The position numbers and the translations under genes were made by a program. Below are positions 38,887 through 49,408 of a DNA stretch of 64,000 bases, in pieces. Numbering within the stretch: the stretch's first letter is position 1; each line of letters opens with the position of its first letter. The DNA is from Aeromonas jandaei (GTDB taxonomy: Bacteria > Pseudomonadota > Gammaproteobacteria > Enterobacterales > Aeromonadaceae). The notes under the pieces were generated by a model that ran no database searches, was not told the origin of the DNA, and saw only the letters and a program-made list of their open reading frames with translations. The DNA is taken from contig NZ_CP149571.1 of the NCBI RefSeq assembly GCF_037890695.1, forward strand, positions 3,626,001 to 3,690,000. Reading direction: 5' to 3'.

Positions 38887-39759
38887 CTATTCGGCGGCGA
38901 GCCGCAGCTCGGCATCGTGCCAACCGAGTGGCAGCGTCAGCAGCTGATCGATCAGTTCGCGGCGATCTGATTTCTCCAGATAGGCGAGATAGAGCGGACG
39001 GCTCAGCGGCTGGCCCCCTTCTACCAGATGCAACGCCCCTTTCTCGAGGAAGGGGCTGACCATGCGCCGCGGCAGATAGGCGGCACCGCCGTTGGCCAGC
39101 ACAAATTGCAGCGCCATGCTGGCAGAGCTGGAGTGCAGCACCGGGGTCTTTTGCAGGCTCTGCAGCCTGCTCGGCTGCGGCTCGAAGCTGGTACCCCAGT
39201 CGAGATGGATGTGGGGCATCTGCATCAGGTTGTCGGCGTTGGCCGCCGGATCCCGGCTCACCAGCTCGAACACCAGCTCCCCGATGGGGTGCAGAGCTAT
39301 CTCGTCGATCTTGGTCGGCTCGGAGAGCAGGGCCAGATCGAGGGAGCGCTCAAGCAACTGGCGACAGAGGTGCTCGCGGGAAGCCGTTTCCAGCCGTACC
39401 GCCAAGCCGGGCGCCAGCGCATAGATGTGGTTGAGCCAGTCATTGAAATCGAGCTCCCAGAAGACGGCGGGAGCACCGATGGCCAGCTGCTGGCTGAAAC
39501 CTGGCGAGAGCGCCACATCCTGTTTGGCACGACCAAGGGTATGGAGGATGGCGTCTGCATAGGGCAGCAGACGCTCACCGGAGGCTGTCAAACGGATGTT
39601 GTTGCGATGACGGGCAAACAGACTGACCCCGAGTTGCTGTTCAAGCTGGCGGATCCTGAAACTCACCGCCGACTGGGTCAGATAGAGATTTTCAGCAGCC
39701 CGGCCAAAGTGCCGGGTCTTGCTCACCTCGATAAAGGTCCGAAGCAGCTCGGTATCCAT
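38887..39759 (-). CDS. hdfR: LysR-family regulator HdfR
   Basis: A 290-residue LysR-type regulator. The helix-turn-helix is in the first 60 residues: TFIEVSKTRHFGRAAENLYLTQSAVSFRIRQLEQQLG, closely like E. coli HdfR, which represses flhDC. The substrate-binding domain follows. Its ATG overlaps the maoP stop (TAATG), so the two genes form one transcript here, whereas in E. coli they are divergent. The identification is strong at the N-terminus; the regulatory target in this organism is inferred. Confidence 0.85.
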   Translation of the reverse strand: MDTELLRTFIEVSKTRHFGRAAENLYLTQSAVSFRIRQLEQQLGVSLFARHRNNIRLTASGERLLPYADAILHTLGRAKQDVALSPGFSQQLAIGAPAVFWELDFNDWLNHIYALAPGLAVRLETASREHLCRQLLERSLDLALLSEPTKIDEIALHPIGELVFELVSRDPAANADNLMQMPHIHLDWGTSFEPQPSRLQSLQKTPVLHSSSASMALQFVLANGGAAYLPRRMVSPFLEKGALHLVEGGQPLSRPLYLAYLEKSDRRELIDQLLTLPLGWHDAELRLAAE

Positions 39760-40130
39760 TAATCGATGGACTCGTCACTGCCACCGCCGCTGCCACCGCC
39801 GACATCAAAGCTGCCGCCACCGCTGCTCTCTTCGCTGGCGCCGCCAACGACGGTGCAGAGACGGTGAACACGCTTGGGCCCGATCACCTTGAGGTACTTG
39901 AACCATACCTTGGCGTGGGGGTTGGCACCGGCAGCACCGGATTTAACCTGCTCGATGAAAGCAGCCTCTACATCGTCACGGGGGGCAAGGGTGCCCTGAT
40001 AGAGTGACAGCATGGCTGTGCCGTATTTTTCCAGACTATCCGCTTCGGCCACAGTGAATTCGCCACTGCGACGCAGGCCACGGGGAAAATGTTTGAAGTC
40101 GTTGAAACGCTTGTCTGATTCGAAGCTCAT
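39759..40130 (-). CDS. maoP: MaoP/YifE (DUF413) protein
   Basis: A 123-residue protein of the DUF413/MaoP family, which in E. coli organises the Ori macrodomain through maoS. The core FESDKRFNDFKHFPRGLRRSGEFTVAEA and HAKVWFKYLKVIGPKRVHRLCTV are characteristic. The last 25 residues form a low-complexity Gly/Ser tail with acidic end (GGGSGGGSDESID). ATG 40130 is preferred over the longer frame. It lies directly before hdfR on the same strand. Confidence 0.88.
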   Translation of the reverse strand: MSFESDKRFNDFKHFPRGLRRSGEFTVAEADSLEKYGTAMLSLYQGTLAPRDDVEAAFIEQVKSGAAGANPHAKVWFKYLKVIGPKRVHRLCTVVGGASEESSGGGSFDVGGGSGGGSDESID

Positions 40131-40351
40131 AATGCTCTTTTTTCTGGTTAGTTTGACCTTTGCGGGCAAGTATCATCAGGCCATCGCCGAGTGCAAAATC
40201 AATTTTCTTACTATGTTAATAAATATCTTTCATCGAAGCTGCATTATCCGTCAGACAGGGCCGATTTTGCGGGGAAGCACACAAAAATCGTTGATAAATA
40301 ACAGGCTTATGTAAAATTTCGTAAACATTGCCGGGCTGTTTTCAGATAAAT

Positions 40352-40387
40352 CGGGCAAAAAATAAAGCGCCATACGGCGCTTTATTT
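40352..40387 (-). terminator. Terminator after ecotin
   Basis: Stem AATAAAGCGCC/GGCGCTTTATT with an ATAC loop, followed on the minus strand by TTTTGCCC. Confidence 0.75.
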
Positions 40388-40429
40388 GTTTCGTCAGGTG
40401 AACCAGCTGAACTTTTGGTGCAAAGATCG

Positions 40430-40912
40430 TTACTCGATCATGGCCGGCTGTGCCAGGTTGTCGGCACGCCACAAACGGTAGCGCACTTCGTACTCCTGCG
40501 GCACATAGATCACGAACGGCAGCTTGGAGTTGTAGTTCACAAAGAAACCCTGACCATAGATCTGGACGAAGGTCTCTTTCTTCTGACCATCCGGGCAAGC
40601 CATCAGAGTGCTGATGGGGTCGGAAACCTGACCCAGTTGCAGATAGTTGTAGCCCCAGCCCTTGACGCTGTGCTGTTCCAGGTTGCCCGCAAAACGCGGC
40701 ACGTTGCAGTCAACCATCATCTTCTTGCCGACCTGCAGCTCGACCATCATGTCGGCTTCGTTCTCGACTTCAGGCAGGCGGATTACCACACGTTCCTGAT
40801 TCACGTCAGCGGCTGGGAACATGCTGATATCAAATTTTTTCGGCTCGGCGGCGAAGGCATGGCCACCCAGCAACAAGGCGCCCAGCAGGCTAAAACGCAA
40901 TACGGTTTTCAT
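40430..40912 (-). CDS. eco: Ecotin, periplasmic serine protease inhibitor
   Basis: A 160-residue ecotin. A signal peptide (VLRFSLLGALLLGGHAFA) is followed by the mature domain. The reactive loop STLMACP puts Met at P1, as in E. coli ecotin, and its Cys pairs with that in VDCNVPRF. Ecotin inhibits trypsin-like, chymotrypsin-like and elastase-type proteases, and is thought to protect the cell from host or predator proteases. ATG 40912 is used; a further in-frame start lies at 40936. Confidence 0.95.
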   Translation of the reverse strand: MKTVLRFSLLGALLLGGHAFAAEPKKFDISMFPAADVNQERVVIRLPEVENEADMMVELQVGKKMMVDCNVPRFAGNLEQHSVKGWGYNYLQLGQVSDPISTLMACPDGQKKETFVQIYGQGFFVNYNSKLPFVIYVPQEYEVRYRLWRADNLAQPAMIE

Positions 40913-41076
40913 CTGTACCTCTTGGGGTTGGTTCAACGCCGCTAGACTAACCGCTCTGCCGATTTCATGCCAGCGCTCTGCAACGTAAAAAGTACGTAAA
41001 ATGATGCAGATCCGGCACCCGATGACGTGATTTGGCTATTTTCTGACACCGCGCACACTCCCTTGCTGCTCCCGCT

Positions 41077-41106
41077 AAATAAAAAGCGAGGCCATCTGGC
41101 CCCGCT
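41077..41106 (-). terminator. Terminator after glpQ
   Basis: Stem AGCGGGGCC/GGCCTCGCT with one mismatch and an AGAT loop, followed on the minus strand by TTTTATTTAG. Confidence 0.7.
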
Positions 41107-41131
41107 CTGAATTCAAATGACACTTTGCCAA

Positions 41132-42220
41132 CTATTTCCGTGTCCCTTCATGGGCTTGGATGACGGCAACCGCCTTGTCGGGGAAGTCACTGAACACCCC
41201 GTCCACATCTGCCTGATAGAGGAAGATGTTGAGCAGATCGGTAAAGTCCTTGGCATAGGCCGGGATCTGTCCATCATCCTGACGGAAGGTGTAAGGATGC
41301 ACCTTGAGGCCGGCCGCGTGCGCCTCTTTTACCATGCCGGTGAAGGTCGGTTTACCCAGGGTACCCGGCTCCGGCACTATCATCGGCTTCCACGGGCCGA
41401 TCCCCTCGGCGTAGCTGGCGATCTCCTTCATGGCGCCCGGCTTGAACATCCAGTCATAGCTGTAGGGGGTTGCCTTGCCCTTGGCGTCATAGACCATGGT
41501 CTCGTTCCAGTCGGTCTCGGCCATCAGCTGCACCAGTTTCAGATCCATGCCCATGGCGGGCATCAGCTCACTGTTGATGCGCTTGAGCTCGTTGGTATCG
41601 AAACACTGCAGATAGACCTTGTCATCCTTGCTGGTGTAGCCGTACTGCTTCAATACCTTGAGTACCGCCTTGGAGATGTCCTTGCCTTCGTGGCGGAACA
41701 GCCATGGCGCTTTTATCTCCGGGTAGATACCGATGTTCTTGCCGGTGCTCTTGTTGAGCCCCTGGATCATCTCGATCTCTTCCTGGAAGGTGTGGATCTT
41801 GAAGCTGGACTTCCACAGCGGGAAGCGCGCCGGATAGACCGGCACCTGCTTGCCATCCACCAGCTGGAACGGCTCGGTCATGCGCAGGGAGCGCACTTCA
41901 TCCAGGGTGAAATCCACCACATAGTAGCGCCCATCCGGGCGAGCCCGGCCGGGGAAGCGCTCGGCCACATCGGTGATGCCATCGAGGAAGTGATCGTGCA
42001 TCACCACCAGCTGGTCATCCTTGGTCATCACCAGATCCTGCTCCAGATAATCGGCACCCATGCCGTAGGCCAATGCCTTGGACTCCAGGGTGTGCTCGGG
42101 CAGGTAGCCGGAAGCGCCCCGGTGAGCAATCACTATCTTGCCTTCATCGACGGCCAGAACAGGTAATGAGAGGGATGCCCCAAGGCTTAGCGCAATGAGG
42201 GAGACGGTGAGTTTTTTCAT
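41132..42220 (-). CDS. glpQ: Periplasmic glycerophosphodiester phosphodiesterase
   Basis: GlpQ releases sn-glycerol 3-phosphate from deacylated phospholipids in the periplasm. It is 362 residues with a signal peptide (KKLTVSLIALSLGASLSLPVLA). The catalytic motif IAHRGASGYLPEHT holds the first His, Arg and Glu; LEQDLVMTKD and VMHD supply the metal ligands and second His; PEIKAP follows. ATG 42220 is used. It lies beside glpD and glpT; together they take up and use the product. Confidence 0.95.
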   Translation of the reverse strand: MKKLTVSLIALSLGASLSLPVLAVDEGKIVIAHRGASGYLPEHTLESKALAYGMGADYLEQDLVMTKDDQLVVMHDHFLDGITDVAERFPGRARPDGRYYVVDFTLDEVRSLRMTEPFQLVDGKQVPVYPARFPLWKSSFKIHTFQEEIEMIQGLNKSTGKNIGIYPEIKAPWLFRHEGKDISKAVLKVLKQYGYTSKDDKVYLQCFDTNELKRINSELMPAMGMDLKLVQLMAETDWNETMVYDAKGKATPYSYDWMFKPGAMKEIASYAEGIGPWKPMIVPEPGTLGKPTFTGMVKEAHAAGLKVHPYTFRQDDGQIPAYAKDFTDLLNIFLYQADVDGVFSDFPDKAVAVIQAHEGTRK

Positions 42221-42315
42221 ATGTGACACTCTTTATTATTGTGTGTAGGTAGTTGTTATATCAGAGGTTTATTGCAGTTATGGGAAGGGCGACGCAGGGC
42301 CGCCCTTCAGAGGAT

Positions 42316-43803
42316 TCAGCTTGCTTTGCGCAGGCCGTGGTGATGGTGTACCAGCCACTCACCCAGTTGCTGTTGCTCGGAATCGGACAGGCGCAGCCCC
42401 AGCTTGCTGCGACGCCAGAGGATATCTTCAAGGGTGCAAGCCCACTCCCGCTCGATAAGGTAGCTCACCTCAGATTCGTATAGTCCGGCACCAAAGTGCT
42501 GGCCACGGGGCTCCTTGAGCCAGAGCCGGGCATGGGCGCCATAGGCTTCGGCGATACGCAGGGCGCTGCGATCATCGAGCCAGTCAAATTCCAGCGCAAA
42601 GGCGCGCGCCAGCTCGCGGACCGAGCAGTCAAACTCGCCCCCCGGCAGACGGCTGCTGGCAGTCCAGTCCTCCCCCATCTGACTGAACCAGGGTTTGAGC
42701 TTGTTGCAGGCTGCCTGGGCCAGCTTGCGATAGGTGGTGAGCTTGCCGCCAAATACCGAGAGCAGCGGCGCGCCGTCAGATTCACCGGAGAGTTCGAGGG
42801 TATAGTCGCGGGTCACCGCCTGCGGCGAGTCGGATTCGTCATCGCACAGCGGGCGCACCCCGGCGTAAGTCCAGATCACATCTTTCGGGGCGATCTGGCG
42901 GGTGAAGTGGGCGTTGACCACCTTGCACAGGTAGTTGATCTCGGCGTCGCTGATCTTCGCCTCGCGCGGACTGCCCTTGTGCTCCACATCCGTAGTGCCG
43001 ATGAGGGAGTAGTCCTGCTGATAAGGGATAACGAAGACGATGCGGTTGTCCTCGTTTTGCAGGATGTAGGCCTCTTCGCGCTCATGGATGCGCGGCACTA
43101 TCATGTGGCTGCCCTTGATGAGGCGAATACCGCGCGGGGATTTCTCATGCAGGCTCTCGTCATAGAAGGTCTTGACCCAGGGGCCGGCCGCATTGACCAG
43201 ACCACGGCAGGTGACGCTGAACTGCTCGCCCCCTTCCCGCTCCAGCGTCAAGGTCCAGTGCTTTGAGCCGCGCTCCGCCTTGACGCAGCTGGTGCGGGTC
43301 TGCACGTCGGCACCCTTGTCGCGCGCCATCATGGCATTGAGCACCACCAGCCGGGCGTCGTCGACCCAGGCGTCTGAATACTCGAACCCCTTGTTGATAC
43401 CGGAAGTGAGGCCATCTTGCGGCAGGAAGCGCACGCCACAGCTGCCCTTGAGCTTGTCGCGCTTGGCCAGATTGTCATAAAGGAAGAGGCCGGCGCGGAT
43501 CATCCAGGCCGGACGCAGATGCGGGCGGTGCGGCAGACGAAAACGCATCGGCCGGGCGATATGGGGCGCCATGCCGAGCAGCACCTCCCGCTCCGCCAGC
43601 GCCTCTTTCACCAGCCGGAATTCGTAATGTTCGAGATAGCGCAGACCACCGTGGATCAGCTTGCTGGAGTTGGAAGAGGTGGCTGAGGCGAGATCCTGCG
43701 CCTCGAACAGGGCCACTTTCAAACCCCGCCCTGCCGCATCAGCTGCAATGCCTACCCCGTTGATGCCGCCACCAACGACGACCAGATCATAATGTTCGCT
43801 CAT
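42316..43803 (-). CDS. glpD: Aerobic glycerol-3-phosphate dehydrogenase
   Basis: A membrane-associated FAD enzyme that oxidises glycerol 3-phosphate to dihydroxyacetone phosphate and feeds the quinone pool. It is 495 residues from ATG 43803, with AGTAGG upstream. The dinucleotide fold is DLVVVGGGINGVGIAADAAGRG at the N-terminus; SSKLIHGGLRYLEHYEF near residue 50 and YAGVRPLCDD near 320 are family blocks. The upstream region carries GlpR-like sites. Confidence 0.96.
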   Translation of the reverse strand: MSEHYDLVVVGGGINGVGIAADAAGRGLKVALFEAQDLASATSSNSSKLIHGGLRYLEHYEFRLVKEALAEREVLLGMAPHIARPMRFRLPHRPHLRPAWMIRAGLFLYDNLAKRDKLKGSCGVRFLPQDGLTSGINKGFEYSDAWVDDARLVVLNAMMARDKGADVQTRTSCVKAERGSKHWTLTLEREGGEQFSVTCRGLVNAAGPWVKTFYDESLHEKSPRGIRLIKGSHMIVPRIHEREEAYILQNEDNRIVFVIPYQQDYSLIGTTDVEHKGSPREAKISDAEINYLCKVVNAHFTRQIAPKDVIWTYAGVRPLCDDESDSPQAVTRDYTLELSGESDGAPLLSVFGGKLTTYRKLAQAACNKLKPWFSQMGEDWTASSRLPGGEFDCSVRELARAFALEFDWLDDRSALRIAEAYGAHARLWLKEPRGQHFGAGLYESEVSYLIEREWACTLEDILWRRSKLGLRLSDSEQQQLGEWLVHHHHGLRKAS

Positions 43804-43841
43804 GTTCACCTACTTTCATTTTTATGATTGCTATAACAGCA

Positions 43842-43913
43842 ATGTTTGATTTCGCTCATTTTAGAACATAAAAAAACATCAAACGAACATTTAGTTGTAA
43901 AAGTGTGATCACA
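43842..43913. promoter_or_regulatory. glpD control region with GlpR-like sites
   Basis: Sites seen: ATGTTTGAT at 43842 facing ATCAAACGAACAT at 43878, GAACAT at 43864, and CGCTCAT at 43853, resembling GlpR half-sites of E. coli (TTCG...CGAACAT). TGTGATCACA at 43904 resembles CRP half-sites without the normal spacer. Repression by GlpR is inferred from these and from the adjacent glpR gene. Confidence 0.45.
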
Positions 43914-44097
43914 ATGTGCAGCCAAACAGGCTTGGCGCTTCGCGTTGGGCAATGAAAGGAGGTGTTGCCAATACCATGGCAATGACGTTCAAAAAACGAA
44001 GGGAGGAAGAGTCGGAAGGCAATACCCCAAAAGGGGATAATAACGAAAGGGAGGCCGCCCGCCAGGGCGACCTGAACTCCACAACACAGGCGCTATA
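43914..44097. other. Non-coding stretch between glpR and glpD
   Basis: No supported gene. A 68-codon open frame on the plus strand (43916) has no homologous look and a poor start, and lies antisense to the leader of glpD. The glpD promoter should be at its left edge. Confidence 0.4.
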
Positions 44098-44856
44098 TCA
44101 GCAGATATGGCAGGCGACCTGATGCTGGGCCATCAACCTTGTCAATTTCTCGGGCGGCTCCTGATCGGTAAAGAGCGCGTGAACCTGATTGATGTTGCCG
44201 AGGTTGACCATGGCGTTGCGACCAAACTTGGTGTGGTCAGCGGCCAGAAAGACCTGGCGGGAGTGGGCGATGATGGCCTGGGCAATCTTCACCTCGTGAT
44301 AGTCGAAATCGAGCAGGGAGCCGTCGTTGTCGATACCCGAAATGCCGATGACGCCATAGTCCATGCGGAACTGGCCGATAAAGTCGCGGGTTGCCTCCCC
44401 CACGATGCCGCCATCCCGGTTGCGGATCTCGCCACCGGCGATGATGACGGTGAAGTCATCCTTGGCAGTCAGAATGCTGGCCACGTTGAGGTTGTTGGTG
44501 ACGATGCGCAGCTCGCGGTGATCGAGCAGGGCGCGGGCAATGGCTTCGGTAGTGGTGCCGATATCGATAAAGAGGGACGAGCCATCGGGAATATTGGCGG
44601 CTACCTCGCGGGCGATACGCTCTTTCTCCTTGAGCTGCATCACTTTGCGAGCGCTGTAGGCGGTATTGACGGTACTCGAATGCAGGGAGGCACCGCCATG
44701 ATGGCGCCGGATCTTGTTCTGCTCGGCGAGATCGTTGAGATCCCGGCGAATGGTCTGGGGACTGACATCAAAATGGGTCACCAGATCGTCGGTCGAGACA
44801 AATCCCTGCCGCGTCAGGACGTCCAGGATCTCCAGATGTCGTTGGGTTTGCTTCAC
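44098..44856 (-). CDS. glpR: Glycerol-3-phosphate regulon repressor
   Basis: A DeoR-family repressor of 252 residues. The N-terminal helix-turn-helix is HLEILDVLTRQGFVSTDDLVTHFDVSPQTIRRDLNDL; the C-terminal effector-binding domain holds FIDIGTTTEAIARALL and HTKFGRNAMV. Its inducer in the family is sn-glycerol 3-phosphate. It sits in the centre of the glp cluster and should control the operator-like sites upstream of glpD, glpT and glpFK. Confidence 0.94.
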   Translation of the reverse strand: MKQTQRHLEILDVLTRQGFVSTDDLVTHFDVSPQTIRRDLNDLAEQNKIRRHHGGASLHSSTVNTAYSARKVMQLKEKERIAREVAANIPDGSSLFIDIGTTTEAIARALLDHRELRIVTNNLNVASILTAKDDFTVIIAGGEIRNRDGGIVGEATRDFIGQFRMDYGVIGISGIDNDGSLLDFDYHEVKIAQAIIAHSRQVFLAADHTKFGRNAMVNLGNINQVHALFTDQEPPEKLTRLMAQHQVACHIC

Positions 44857-44876
44857 GCTTGCACTCCGATGATGAG

Positions 44877-44910
44877 ACGAAAAAAGGCCCCGGCAGGTGC
44901 GGGGCCTTTT
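44877..44910. terminator. Terminator between glpT and glpR
   Basis: Stem AAAAGGCCCCG/CGGGGCCTTTT with a 7-base loop and T-runs on both strands; on the minus strand it ends the glpT transcript. Confidence 0.8.
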
Positions 44911-44958
44911 GGCAGTTTACCCGATCCCCTTGGGGATCAATAAGCTGAGGATCACGTT

Positions 44959-46314
44959 TTATGCCTTATGAGCCTCGGCTCTGGCTGCCACGGCAAGGTT
45001 CTCGTGCTTGAGGGTCATCGCCAGCAGGATGATGGAGAGCACGCAGGATACGGTCAGCACCATAAAGCCGCCGTCCCAGCCAAAGTGGTCAACTGTGTAA
45101 CCCAGCATGGCGTTGGCCGCCACGGCACCGCCCAGATAACCAAACAGACCGGTGAAACCAGCCGCAGTACCGGCCGCCTTCTTCGGTGCCAGCTCCAGCG
45201 CATAGAGACCGATCAGCATGACAGGGCCGTAGATGAGGAAGCCGATGGCCACCAGTGCCAGCATGTCGACGGTCGGGTTGCCAGCCGGGTTTAGCCAGTA
45301 GACCAGCACGAACAGGGTTACCAGCACCATGAACAGGATACCGGCCGGCGCACGGCGGCCCTGGAACATCTTGTCAGAGATCCAGCCGCACAGCAGGGTG
45401 CCCGGAATACCCGCCCACTCATAGAGGAAGTAAGCCCAGGAGGATTTGTCGACGCTGAAATCCTTGGCCTCTTTCAGGTAGGTCGGCGCCCAGTCCAGCA
45501 CACCGTAACGAATGAGGTAAACGAAGGCGTTGGCAATGGCGATGTACCACAGCAGTTTGTTGTGCAGCACGTACTTGACGAAGATCTCCTTGGCGGAAAA
45601 CTCCTGCTCATGGCTCTCGTTGTAATCCTTGGGAAAATCGTTCTTGTACTCTTCGATGGGTGGCAGGCCGACCGATTGCGGGGTATCGCGCATTACGAAG
45701 AAGGCGATCACCGCGATGGCCGCCGCAGCGGCTGCCGGAACATAGAAGGCACTGCGCCAGTCGTTGAACCAACCCATCCCCAGAATAAACAGCGGGCCAA
45801 TCATGCCGCCACCCACGTTGTGGGCCACGTTCCAGACCGAGACCACTTCGCCCCGCTCTTTCTGTGACCACCAGTGCACCATGGTGCGACCGCAGGGCGG
45901 CCAGCCCATCCCCTGTGCCCAGCCGTTCAGGAACAGCAGCACGAACATGATACCGATGCTGGAGGTAGCCCAATGCATGGTACCCATCATGAACATCAGC
46001 GCAGCTGACAGCAGCAGGCCGGCAGAGAGGAAGTAACGGGCGTTGGAGCGGTCAGAGACGTTCCCCATCAGGAATTTGGAGAGACCATAGGCGATGGACA
46101 CCCCGGAGAGGGCAAAGCCGAGATCTCCGCGGGAAAAACCCTGCTCGACCAGGTAGGGCATGGCCAGACTGAAGTTTTTCCGCACCAGATAGTAGCCGGC
46201 GTAACCGAAGAAGATCCCGAAGAACACTTGCCAACGCATGCGTTTGTAGAAGGGGTCGACCTTGTCGGCCGGGAGCCTGTCGATGTGCGCCGCAGGCCTG
46301 AAGAGACTAAGCAT
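44959..46314 (-). CDS. glpT: Glycerol-3-phosphate/phosphate antiporter
   Basis: An MFS-type organophosphate:phosphate antiporter of 451 residues with 12 membrane helices. The family signature [19 protein letters not shown] lies near residue 130; the N-terminal [27 protein letters not shown] is typical. ATG 46314 is chosen for AAGGAAG upstream and the normal length. It imports glycerol 3-phosphate, including that released by GlpQ. Confidence 0.96.
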   Translation of the reverse strand: MLSLFRPAAHIDRLPADKVDPFYKRMRWQVFFGIFFGYAGYYLVRKNFSLAMPYLVEQGFSRGDLGFALSGVSIAYGLSKFLMGNVSDRSNARYFLSAGLLLSAALMFMMGTMHWATSSIGIMFVLLFLNGWAQGMGWPPCGRTMVHWWSQKERGEVVSVWNVAHNVGGGMIGPLFILGMGWFNDWRSAFYVPAAAAAAIAVIAFFVMRDTPQSVGLPPIEEYKNDFPKDYNESHEQEFSAKEIFVKYVLHNKLLWYIAIANAFVYLIRYGVLDWAPTYLKEAKDFSVDKSSWAYFLYEWAGIPGTLLCGWISDKMFQGRRAPAGILFMVLVTLFVLVYWLNPAGNPTVDMLALVAIGFLIYGPVMLIGLYALELAPKKAAGTAAGFTGLFGYLGGAVAANAMLGYTVDHFGWDGGFMVLTVSCVLSIILLAMTLKHENLAVAARAEAHKA

Positions 46315-46406
46315 GTTCTGCTTCCTTATTGTTGTTATGGGCTGTTGAGGGGGCCCTTGAACAGTCAGACGAATCAGGTGAGTCCATTGATTCGTAAGCG
46401 AGCCAA

Positions 46407-46694
46407 TTGTGCTCATATACGCTCATAAGTTCTGTGATGCATGCTCAAATATTGCAGTTTTATTACAAAAAAAAGCTCCAAATGAGAAAACGCTCATCAA
46501 GCGTCATCCCTTGTACAGCAAGGGTTAGCGACTACCCCATAGGGGGTATTATGGAGATTACATATTGCTTTACGTCACATTTTCTTAGCAATGAGTGGGA
46601 TCTTGTCCACATTTCCCATGGCGGGGGGATGGTGAAATTTATGGGAAGGTTTATTTTCTCTCACGTCCGAGAACGAGCGAAAACGAACATAACG
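46407..46694. promoter_or_regulatory. glpT/glpF divergent control region with GlpR-like sites
   Basis: In this gene-free 490-base interval I see a direct repeat GCTCATA-N3-GCTCATA (46410-46427), an inverted repeat ATGAG-AAAACG-CTCAT (46482-46497), and GAACGAGCGAAAACGAACAT (46671-46690), which has two GAAC-type half-sites. They share CGCTCAT/GAACAT with the glpD region. GlpR control of both divergent promoters is inferred. Confidence 0.45.
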
Positions 46695-46805
46695 TTTGCG
46701 CAAGAAGAATAAAGAACAAGGAAACGTTTTCGGTCGCAATGGATAGCCACAATAAAGATAAAACGGAACATCAAACCTCTACGGGTGGATACCTAAGGAA
46801 TACTT

Positions 46806-47654
46806 ATGAGCATACAAAGACCCAATACCCTGCTTGGCGAGTGCATCGCCGAGTTTATCGGAACCGGCCTGCTGATCTTCTTCGGTGTCGGATGTGTCGC
46901 CGCACTGGTACTGGCGGGAGCCAACTTCGGGCAGTGGGAAATTTCCATTACCTGGGGTCTGGGCGTTGCCATCGCCATCTATGTGACCGGCGGTATTTCG
47001 GGTGCCCACCTCAACCCGGCCGTCACCCTGGCGTTGATGACCTTCGCAGGTTTTGACAAGCGCAAAGTCGTGCCCTACATCATCGCCCAGATCGCCGGCG
47101 CCTTCTGCTTCGCCGCGCTGGTCTACTTCCTCTATAGCAACCTGTTCACCCAGTGGGAAGTGACCCACAACGTGGTGCGCGGCAGCATCGAGAGCCTCAG
47201 CACCGCCGGGATCTTCTCAACCTATCCCAATGGCGCCATCTCCAACCTGCAGGCCTTCACCGTCGAGCTGGTGATCACCGCCGTCCTGATGCTGGGCATC
47301 ATGGCACTGGGTGACAACAACAACGGCGCCCCCAAAGGCTTTGCCGCCGCATTGCTGATCGGTATCCTGATCGCCGTGATCGGTGCCTCTCTCGGCCCGT
47401 TAACCGGTTTTGCCATGAACCCGGCTCGTGATTTCGGCCCCAAACTGTTCGCCTTCCTGGCCGGCTGGGGTGATGTGGCCATGACCGGTGGCCGTGACAA
47501 CCCCTACTTCTGGGTTCCCATCCTTGGCCCCATCGTCGGTGCCCAGATTGGTACTGCCCTCTATGTCAAAGTGCTGGCTCCCTGTGTACCGGGCAACCGT
47601 GTTGCCGCCACCGAGCAAGCTGCCCAAACCGCCAAAGAAGAGGCCGCCGCCTAA
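46806..47654 (+). CDS. glpF: Glycerol facilitator (aquaglyceroporin)
   Basis: A 282-residue inner-membrane channel for glycerol. Both NPA-type pore motifs are present, HLNPAVTL near residue 66 and MNPARDFGP near 202, with an Arg next to the second. Six membrane helices fit. TAAGGAAT precedes the ATG. It is followed by glpK 54 bases on, forming the classical glpFK operon. Confidence 0.96.
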   Translation: MSIQRPNTLLGECIAEFIGTGLLIFFGVGCVAALVLAGANFGQWEISITWGLGVAIAIYVTGGISGAHLNPAVTLALMTFAGFDKRKVVPYIIAQIAGAFCFAALVYFLYSNLFTQWEVTHNVVRGSIESLSTAGIFSTYPNGAISNLQAFTVELVITAVLMLGIMALGDNNNGAPKGFAAALLIGILIAVIGASLGPLTGFAMNPARDFGPKLFAFLAGWGDVAMTGGRDNPYFWVPILGPIVGAQIGTALYVKVLAPCVPGNRVAATEQAAQTAKEEAAA

Positions 47655-49211
<1,557 letters not shown>

Positions 49212-49246
49212 TCGGGTCACCGACACAGCCTTGAGATGAAAAACGT

Positions 49247-49279
49247 GAGAGGCCGACAGCAATGTCGGCCTCTCTTTTT
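49247..49279 (+). terminator. Terminator after glpFK
   Basis: Stem GAGAGGCCGACA/TGTCGGCCTCTC with a 4-base loop followed by five T residues. Confidence 0.85.
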
Positions 49280-49408
49280 ACCTCTATCTCCCCTCTCCAT
49301 CCGTCGTCGCTATTCACTTATGCACTCGGCACAACGTAATTGAGTTGTTTATCTATAATTTACTTCTGGGTCGCATCTGCGACCTGTTTTTTACAGGAGC
49401 TAGGGATT

